Assembly: GCA_004554425.1 (NCBI GenBank)
Contig: SFMI01000021.1
Span: forward strand, 1 to 20,445
Origin: Candidatus Saccharimonadota bacterium
GTDB lineage: Bacteria > Eremiobacterota > Xenobia > Xenobiales > Xenobiaceae
Direction of reading: 5' to 3'
DNA length: 20,445 nt
Shown here: piece by piece, positions 15,361 to 20,445 of the stretch
Layout: every line of letters starts with the position of its first letter
How positions within the stretch are numbered: the stretch's first letter is position 1
Translations under genes and position numbers: made by a program
The notes under the pieces: generated by a model
The model's database searches: none
What the model saw: the letters and a program-made list of their open reading frames with translations, nothing else
What the model was told of the DNA's origin: nothing

Positions 15361-18078
15361 CTAGTGAATGCGATACTCTACCTTAAGAGGGACTCCAGCA
15401 GCAGCTTCTATACAAAGTTGGCGACATTGCTCAGCAATATCAGCTTCTTTACCTTTGGGAGCATGCACTATAATCATATTTTTGCATGATCCGGCAGAAA
15501 CTTCCGTGCCAAAAGTCTCAAAAATTTTAACTAACGCTAAACGCATAATATCGGCACAACCACCTTCAACAGGGAAAGCCCTGGCAAAGCGTTCTCCATT
15601 TTCGCGGATGCTGTAATTGCGGCTGCCAGCTTCCACAAAGCGACAGCTACGTCCAGCGAATGTGGTGATTTCTTCCATGGCTGTGGCTCTAGACTGATTG
15701 CGCAGAATGAAATCCCAACTTACAGGATAGTCCTCTCCTAAAATACGCTCAAACTTATCTAAATAAGCTTTGGCTTTTTGCAAGCCTTCTTCTCCCTCAA
15801 GGCTTAAGCGGCGAGCTAACCAAGCTGGGCTAAAATAGAAAAGCAGCATATTCACGAATAGATAGCGCACGGAGATAATTTTATCAAGTTCTTCACCAAA
15901 GACTTTTTTCAGCAGCTCCATCTCTATATCACGGCCACTTTCTAAATCTTCAGCCAGCACTTTATCATTGGCTACATAAGCTAAAAAGCGCAAGCACATG
16001 GCAGGGAAACGAATATAAACTAAACGTGAAGCTCCCTTAGGACGAAGGAAATCATCCATAGCTTTAGCTAGAGGGCGACGCACAGAAGCACAAGCCAAAT
16101 TATCAATTACAGCCATCATGTGCTCCAGCAATTCAGTAAGTCCCCTAGTGGAAACGCGCCCCAAAATTTGCAAGCGACGCTCGCTGACCAAAGCCAAATT
16201 AAAAAGATGACCGCCGACTTTGACATCGGTGTGACCTTCGATCATAAACTTTTGCACAAAAGTACGCTTAAACTCTGACAATTCACAATAGCAGCGAATT
16301 TTCTCCACAATAGGATTTTGCTCTTGTAAAGATTTGAGCATTTCGGCATTGAGAATAGATCCGTTCTTGGGACGAGTAGGTACCAAAAGTGCTAAGTGAT
16401 TAAATAAGTAGTGACTGAGCGCTTCTTCAGAATCTAAGTTAAACTCTTCAACTTCAGCTTCAGCAAAGAAATCGGTCTTAATTTCTTCTAATTTGCCATC
16501 AATAAGATCGTCTATTTTCTGAGTGAGTTCTTTATCACAATCGACACCTAAATTGTTGAGATTCCATCCCAATTTGGCCAAAGGTATTTCTACGTCACGA
16601 TAGAGAGAGTCCAATTTTCTCTTTTCGATTTCAGCATACATACACTCGCCTAAATCGATAAGTACATCGGCTACACGAGCACTCCAGCAAATGCGACCAC
16701 GCAAAGGTATAGAAGCGAAAGATTCATGATTTAAGCCCAAAATCAGGTTGCGATCGTAAATAGCAAAGCCGTAACGAGCACAAATTGCTTCTATAGAGTG
16801 TTCCCAAACATTTATGTCTAAAAGGGCAGAGAAAAGTAAAACATCGCGGACATTACTCATCTCAGCTCCGTTTTTCATAATTTCATGAACGCCGACGACA
16901 TATTTAACTCTTTTATTATCACTGAAGACGGGCTTAAGAATTTGCCAAATATCTTCTTGGCTCGGAGCTTGCATTTCCGGAGCAACTTCAGTATGCCAGC
17001 TGGAAAGATCGAGGTAGAAAGGCTGTCTACCTTTTAAACAAACTGATAAGCCCCAATCCTTTTTTTCTCCGTCGCGGAACCAAACAAAAGCAGCATCTTG
17101 CTCAGAATTGCGAACTTTTTCTAAAGCATCCAAGGCGGCTTGTCCATACAAGGCCTCTTCGGGAATAGCGCAAGGAGCTTCCACAGCCACATCTTTACCC
17201 ATAGTGCGCAAGAAAGCTTCGGCCCCACCCAAGTTGATTTGCTCAAAAATACGCCTGGTCATTTGCACAGGGAAGCCTTTAAATAAGCACTCATCCCAAT
17301 TGATCTCTAAAGGCAAATCACAGCGGATTGTGGATCTAGACAAATACTCAAAAGCATCGTCGCGATTTTCGGAAAGAGGGTTGCGCCACTTGGCCGGCAG
17401 CTGTTCCAAAGAATCAAAAAGTTCAGTTAAACTGTTATATTGAGAAAGTAAACGACGGGCAGTAACTTCTCCTATACCAGGTACACCGCCAATATTCTGG
17501 CTAGAATCGCCCGCCAAAGCGCGCAAGTCTGCCAGCTGACTGGGACGCAAACCGTATTTTTTGACGACCATATCTTCATCAAAAATTACCGTATCGACTA
17601 TACCACGACGCATAGTCATAACCTTAATATTAGGTGAGACTAGTTGCATAAGGCCCAAGTCGCCAGAAATAATTAAAGTTTCGAAACCTTCACAATTGGC
17701 TTTTGCAGCCAGAGTACCGATACAATCGTCGGCTTCGAATCCGGGCATACGATAAGCTTTTATGCCGCAAATATGCACAAAATCTTCAATAATAGGTAAC
17801 TGAAGTTCTAAGTCATCCAGCATCTCTTCACGCTGCACATTATAAGTTTGGAACTTCATTAAAGTATCGACTAAGGCACCATGATCGAATGCTACCGCCA
17901 CATGAGTAGGGCGCTCGGAGATAATAGTGTTAATAACCAGATTAACAAAACCTAAGATAGCATTAAACGGGAATCCCAACGCCGATTTGCGGGCAGGCAA
18001 AGCATAAAAAGCCCTATAAGCCAATCCGTTTCCATCTATTAGAAGTAATTTCTTGCCGTTATTATCTTTGTTATCCAC
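15361..18078 (-). CDS. polA: DNA polymerase I homologue with degenerate catalytic sites
   Basis: Full-length PolA architecture, 905 residues: 5' nuclease/H3TH domain (about 1-300), 3'-5' exonuclease-like domain (about 320-510) and family A polymerase-like domain (about 540-905). The GTG start is supported by CGGAG seven bases upstream. In the nuclease, D15, D65, E115, D117, D118, D140 and D191 match E. coli D13, D63, E113, D115, D116, D138 and D185, and GVPGIGE of the H3TH is kept. However, G142 replaces D140, Q194 replaces D188 (GDSSQN) and N80 replaces K78. The exonuclease DxE is gone (FVWFRDG) and D501 aligns with Val in WSARVADV. In the polymerase, motif A reads IRFPAMCLR (R690 for D705, C695 for E710), the O-helix lysine is lost (RYLFVNMLLFYF) and motif C reads VHAP (A873, P874 for D882, E883). 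The reading frame is intact, with neighbour-like codons, so decay by frameshift is not seen. DNA synthesis activity is very unlikely; a structural or limited flap-nuclease role is possible. Confidence 0.88.
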   Translation of the reverse strand: MDNKDNNGKKLLLIDGNGLAYRAFYALPARKSALGFPFNAILGFVNLVINTIISERPTHVAVAFDHGALVDTLMKFQTYNVQREEMLDDLELQLPIIEDFVHICGIKAYRMPGFEADDCIGTLAAKANCEGFETLIISGDLGLMQLVSPNIKVMTMRRGIVDTVIFDEDMVVKKYGLRPSQLADLRALAGDSSQNIGGVPGIGEVTARRLLSQYNSLTELFDSLEQLPAKWRNPLSENRDDAFEYLSRSTIRCDLPLEINWDECLFKGFPVQMTRRIFEQINLGGAEAFLRTMGKDVAVEAPCAIPEEALYGQAALDALEKVRNSEQDAAFVWFRDGEKKDWGLSVCLKGRQPFYLDLSSWHTEVAPEMQAPSQEDIWQILKPVFSDNKRVKYVVGVHEIMKNGAEMSNVRDVLLFSALLDINVWEHSIEAICARYGFAIYDRNLILGLNHESFASIPLRGRICWSARVADVLIDLGECMYAEIEKRKLDSLYRDVEIPLAKLGWNLNNLGVDCDKELTQKIDDLIDGKLEEIKTDFFAEAEVEEFNLDSEEALSHYLFNHLALLVPTRPKNGSILNAEMLKSLQEQNPIVEKIRCYCELSEFKRTFVQKFMIEGHTDVKVGGHLFNLALVSERRLQILGRVSTRGLTELLEHMMAVIDNLACASVRRPLAKAMDDFLRPKGASRLVYIRFPAMCLRFLAYVANDKVLAEDLESGRDIEMELLKKVFGEELDKIISVRYLFVNMLLFYFSPAWLARRLSLEGEEGLQKAKAYLDKFERILGEDYPVSWDFILRNQSRATAMEEITTFAGRSCRFVEAGSRNYSIRENGERFARAFPVEGGCADIMRLALVKIFETFGTEVSAGSCKNMIIVHAPKGKEADIAEQCRQLCIEAAAGVPLKVEYRIH

Positions 18079-18458
18079 TGGAATACTCCGATATTTTTAT
18101 TTAAAAGTTTTACAGCTCCCCCATGCCTAAAGCAGGTGATTTGAAAGAAACTTAACAGTTATAAACTGTTAGTCTCTTTTGGGCTCACCAGAAAGCCATC
18201 GATCTATATATAGGCCGCAAGTGAGAAGCTACCGCAAACTTTGTTTTCTTCTTTCAAGCGGCAGGACTTGTGTGCGCCGCATTTTTGCTAAAGCTGAAGC
18301 AGCAGGCAGTGGCCCGCTCTCACAATTAAATGCCCACTCACTCGAAGTGTTGCATTTAGGCCAAGAAATAAGCAAAAAAGTTAAAACAGAACGGTAGTTC
18401 GACAAACGCAGAAAAAAACCTACAAAAATGGGAATTTTGCCTTTAACGATATGTAAAA
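18079..18458 (-). other. Gap between mgtE terminator and polA; possible structured RNA
   Basis: No credible gene is present; a 72-codon plus-strand frame at 18179-18397 has no recognisable features. On the minus strand the segment about 18206-18365 can fold on itself: GGCC, GCAA and GUGAG near its start pair with CUCAC, UUGC and GGCC near its end; CUGCC pairs with GGUAG inside; and GCGGC/GCCGC forms a hairpin. TATATATA at about 18206-18213 could be a -10 element for polA, but no good -35 accompanies it. I match it to no known RNA family. Confidence 0.3.
18144..18179 (-). terminator. Long A/U-rich hairpin upstream of polA
   Basis: AAAGAGACT-AACAGT (minus strand, from 18179) pairs with ACTGTTAAGTTTCTTT almost without interruption: about 15 pairs, one bulge, loop TTAT, ending in a U-rich tail. 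It could terminate a small transcript from 18180-18458, or act as an attenuator-like element in the polA leader. The polA start lies 65 bases further on. Confidence 0.5.
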
Positions 18459-18504
18459 AGAAGAGCCGCCCTCGGTATGTATCACACCGAGAAGCGGCTC
18501 TTCT
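18455..18504 (-). terminator. Terminator of mgtE
   Basis: An 11-bp stem AGAAGAGCCGC (18494-18504 on the minus strand pairing with 18459-18469) has an inner CTCGGT/ACCGAG stem and is followed by TTTTT on the minus strand. It starts about 27 bases after the mgtE stop. Confidence 0.88.
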
Positions 18505-18530
18505 TGTGTTTGACAGGAAAGAATACCCAC

Positions 18531-19835
18531 CTAAGGCATAACGATTAGGAATCCGGCCACAGTAAAGTAAACGACCAATCCAGTAACATCAACTACAGTA
18601 GCCACAAAGGGAGCTGAAGCGCTAGCCGGGTCTAATTTACACAAACGCAAAATAAAAGGAAGCATTGAGCCAGCTAAACATCCTAAAGTAACTACACCCA
18701 AAAGTGAGCAAGCGACGGTAAGTCCCAGCCTTAAAGGCTGATCGCCGTAAATGCCAGGATAAAGGTAAGACCACAAAAGTACGCGGATCATACCAACAAT
18801 ACCCAATAGAACACCAATCACTACGCCGGCACTGACTTCTCTAACTAACACTTGAAACCAGTCACGCATTTTTACTTCGCCCATGGCCATAGCTCGAACC
18901 ATAAGCGTAGAAGCTTGCGAGCCTGAGTTTCCTCCACTGGAAATAATTAGAGGGACAAAAACAGCCAAATACCAAACAGCGTCTAGTTGCTTTTCGTATC
19001 TAGCCATAGCGGAAGCAGTAAGCATTTCGCCTATAAGCAGCAAAACAAGCCAACCGGCTCGCTTTTGAATAAGCTCTCTGAAGCTGGTACGCAAATAAGA
19101 CTCATCCAGAGCTTCCATACCGCCGTATTTTTGAGCGTCTTCGGTGCCTTCTTCGCGAATAACGTCAACCACGTCATCAGCCGTGATAAGACCTTTCATG
19201 CATCCTTTGTTATCAACTACCGGCATAGCCGTTAAGCCATAACGAGCAAACAGCGTACTGACTTCTTCTTGGTCCATATCTTCAGGACAAGTGACTACGT
19301 CTTTATCAGCCAAATCGACTACCATATCGTCAGAATTGGCAGCTAAAAGAGCGTTAATACCAACTTCACCAATTAAACGCTGCTCGCTATCCAGGACGTA
19401 AACATGTTCCAGAGAGATACACTCTTGAGCTTGTATGTGCAAGTAGTTGATAGCCGACTCGACGGTCATGGTAGAACGAACTCGAGCAAAGCGAGGATTC
19501 ATCAAACCGCCGGCGTCATCTTCGGCATAGGCCAAAAGAGCGCTCACTTTATCGCGAGCTCTGGTATCAAGAAGTTCTAACCATTGATCAACTTCTTCTT
19601 CAGGAAGCTCAGACAAAATGTCGGCTATGTCATCTAAGTCTAAATAACGAAGCCAAGAACGTCTTTCAGGCAAACTCATAGATTTAAGCAAATCGGCCTG
19701 ATCGTTCACATTCATACAATCAAGCAAATCTTCTGCTTCTCCTAAAGGTAAAGCACGAAATAGCTCAATGCGCCTTTCGCTACCTAAACGCGGCCAATCA
19801 CTTAAAGTTTGTTCAAATTGTTCCTGTCTCTCCAT
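18531..19835 (-). CDS. mgtE: Magnesium transporter MgtE
   Basis: MgtE is a Mg2+-selective channel/transporter of the inner membrane, gated by its cytoplasmic part. The 434 residues show the full layout: an N-terminal superhelical domain of short repeats (about 1-130; LPEEEVDQWLELLD), a CBS pair (about 137-255; AGGLMNPRFARV at its entry, GLTAMPVVDNKGCMKGLITADDV in the second CBS), a connecting helix, and five membrane helices (about 265-434). Family motifs in the pore are SSGGNSGSQAST near 297-308 and LDPASASAPFVATVVDVTGL near 398-418, the latter carrying the conserved Asp that binds Mg2+. The ATG has GGAG about 11 bases upstream. It lies 32 bases after the DUF4340-type gene, probably in one transcript, and ends at a strong terminator. 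No Mg2+ riboswitch is visible directly ahead of it. Confidence 0.96.
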   Translation of the reverse strand: MERQEQFEQTLSDWPRLGSERRIELFRALPLGEAEDLLDCMNVNDQADLLKSMSLPERRSWLRYLDLDDIADILSELPEEEVDQWLELLDTRARDKVSALLAYAEDDAGGLMNPRFARVRSTMTVESAINYLHIQAQECISLEHVYVLDSEQRLIGEVGINALLAANSDDMVVDLADKDVVTCPEDMDQEEVSTLFARYGLTAMPVVDNKGCMKGLITADDVVDVIREEGTEDAQKYGGMEALDESYLRTSFRELIQKRAGWLVLLLIGEMLTASAMARYEKQLDAVWYLAVFVPLIISSGGNSGSQASTLMVRAMAMGEVKMRDWFQVLVREVSAGVVIGVLLGIVGMIRVLLWSYLYPGIYGDQPLRLGLTVACSLLGVVTLGCLAGSMLPFILRLCKLDPASASAPFVATVVDVTGLVVYFTVAGFLIVMP

Positions 19836-19867
19836 ACCAGAGCTGACTCCACTACAATTTATTCGGT

Positions 19868-20445
19868 CTATTTCTTGGCATCTGAAACAGATTGAGCTTT
19901 GCTTTCAGTCAAATCTTCGCAAGCTTTAATCCAAGCATAACGAGGATCTTTAGCTAAGCGAACTTCTGATCCGTCAGACAAACGCAACCAAAACTCTTTT
20001 TGCTCATTTTGGAAGATTTGCACATTGGCTACCACTTTGCCCTTTTCACCAGTATAAAGTTTGAAAGAAGCCACCGGCTCTTGCTGAGCAACAGACTTGG
20101 ATTTATTCAGCTTGCTTTCCCATTGCAAATCGACCAAGTTATAAAGTAAAGTATCGACTATTTCCAGCTGTTTGGCTTTATCTTCAATTGCATGGCTGGG
20201 AGAGCTAATAGTCCAACCGATCTTAGAACGCTCAGCTGCTACCTTATAGGGGCCTTCGCTACGCTTAGAAGCCACACTTACTTCAAAACGTTGTACTTCA
20301 TCTAAGGAGATGTCTACAACATGACGATCTATAAAATCGAAGCTGCGCTTTCCAGTTAAAAGCTTGAGTCCCTCTTCTAAACTTTTGCAATTGAGCCAAA
20401 AACGTTCGTCAGGCTGGTTGCGTGAAGCATAAAATACCCCTACTT
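19868..20445 (-). CDS. DUF4340-type protein, N-terminal part cut by window edge
   Basis: The frame stays open to the right edge, so about 191 C-terminal residues are visible; the in-frame GTG at 20275 is internal. The pattern FYAS...FWLNCKSLEEGLKLL, then FDFIDRHVVDISLDEVQRFEVS, then WTISSP...VDTLLYNLVDLQWES is that of a DUF4340 repeat: short beta strands, a conserved D/R-x-V-x-x-I segment, then W-x-hydrophobic-x-x-P and a helix. The family is poorly characterised. Members often sit beside GldG/ABC-2 type transporter genes and usually start with one membrane helix, which here would be beyond the window. The gene precedes mgtE by 32 bases on the same strand. The family assignment is from pattern memory and is moderately sure. 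Confidence 0.7.
   Translation of the reverse strand, partial: VGVFYASRNQPDERFWLNCKSLEEGLKLLTGKRSFDFIDRHVVDISLDEVQRFEVSVASKRSEGPYKVAAERSKIGWTISSPSHAIEDKAKQLEIVDTLLYNLVDLQWESKLNKSKSVAQQEPVASFKLYTGEKGKVVANVQIFQNEQKEFWLRLSDGSEVRLAKDPRYAWIKACEDLTESKAQSVSDAKK

Noticed and set aside
18179..18397. 72-codon plus-strand frame between polA and mgtE
   Set aside because: No ribosome site, no recognisable pattern, and it coincides with inverted repeats that suggest an RNA structure instead.

Overview
The window is a compact, almost entirely coding stretch of a bacterial chromosome of moderate GC. It has no tRNA, rRNA, CRISPR array or insertion sequence that I can see. Housekeeping genes (rpsA, coaE, a lytic transglycosylase gene, smpB, mgtE and a polA homologue) are flanked by lineage-specific genes. 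Shine-Dalgarno-like AGGA/GGAG stretches precede several starts. The four-domain S1 protein, the SmpB sequence and the coaE to transglycosylase order recall Bacillota, particularly Negativicutes-like bacteria. That placement is inference and only tentative.

Layout. Plus strand, left edge: the 3' part of an iron-dependent alcohol dehydrogenase gene (2-862), closed by a terminator. It is followed by a gene for a class I SAM methyltransferase fused to a roughly 275-residue Lys/Glu/Ala octad repeat and a Pro-rich basic tail (1040-3283), closed by two strong hairpins. Everything after 3381 is on the minus strand. In the direction of transcription (right to left) the order is: a DUF4340-type protein cut by the right edge, mgtE and a terminator; a 450-base gap with a candidate structured RNA, then the polA homologue and its terminator; a 441-base structured leader, then rpsA and its terminator; coaE, the transglycosylase gene and smpB, which overlap each other and end in a terminator; and a giant 2773-residue TPR protein.

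The most unusual item is the polA homologue. It is full length (905 codons, uninterrupted). By hand alignment to E. coli Pol I, the metal-binding acids of polymerase motifs A and C, the O-helix lysine, the proofreading acids and two of the nine conserved carboxylates of the 5' nuclease are all replaced. It looks like a retained pseudo-polymerase, not a replication or repair enzyme of the usual kind. Also notable are the giant TPR protein, with TPR blocks at both ends of a roughly 920-residue disordered centre carrying repeated short motifs, and the methyltransferase with a built-in rigid helix encoded by a 24-base minisatellite.

Functionally, coaE, the transglycosylase gene and smpB form a translationally coupled operon (coenzyme A synthesis, wall turnover, ribosome rescue), and rpsA has its own long leader and a strongly selected codon use. 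The two large lineage-specific proteins are convergent neighbours and have no function I can assign from sequence.
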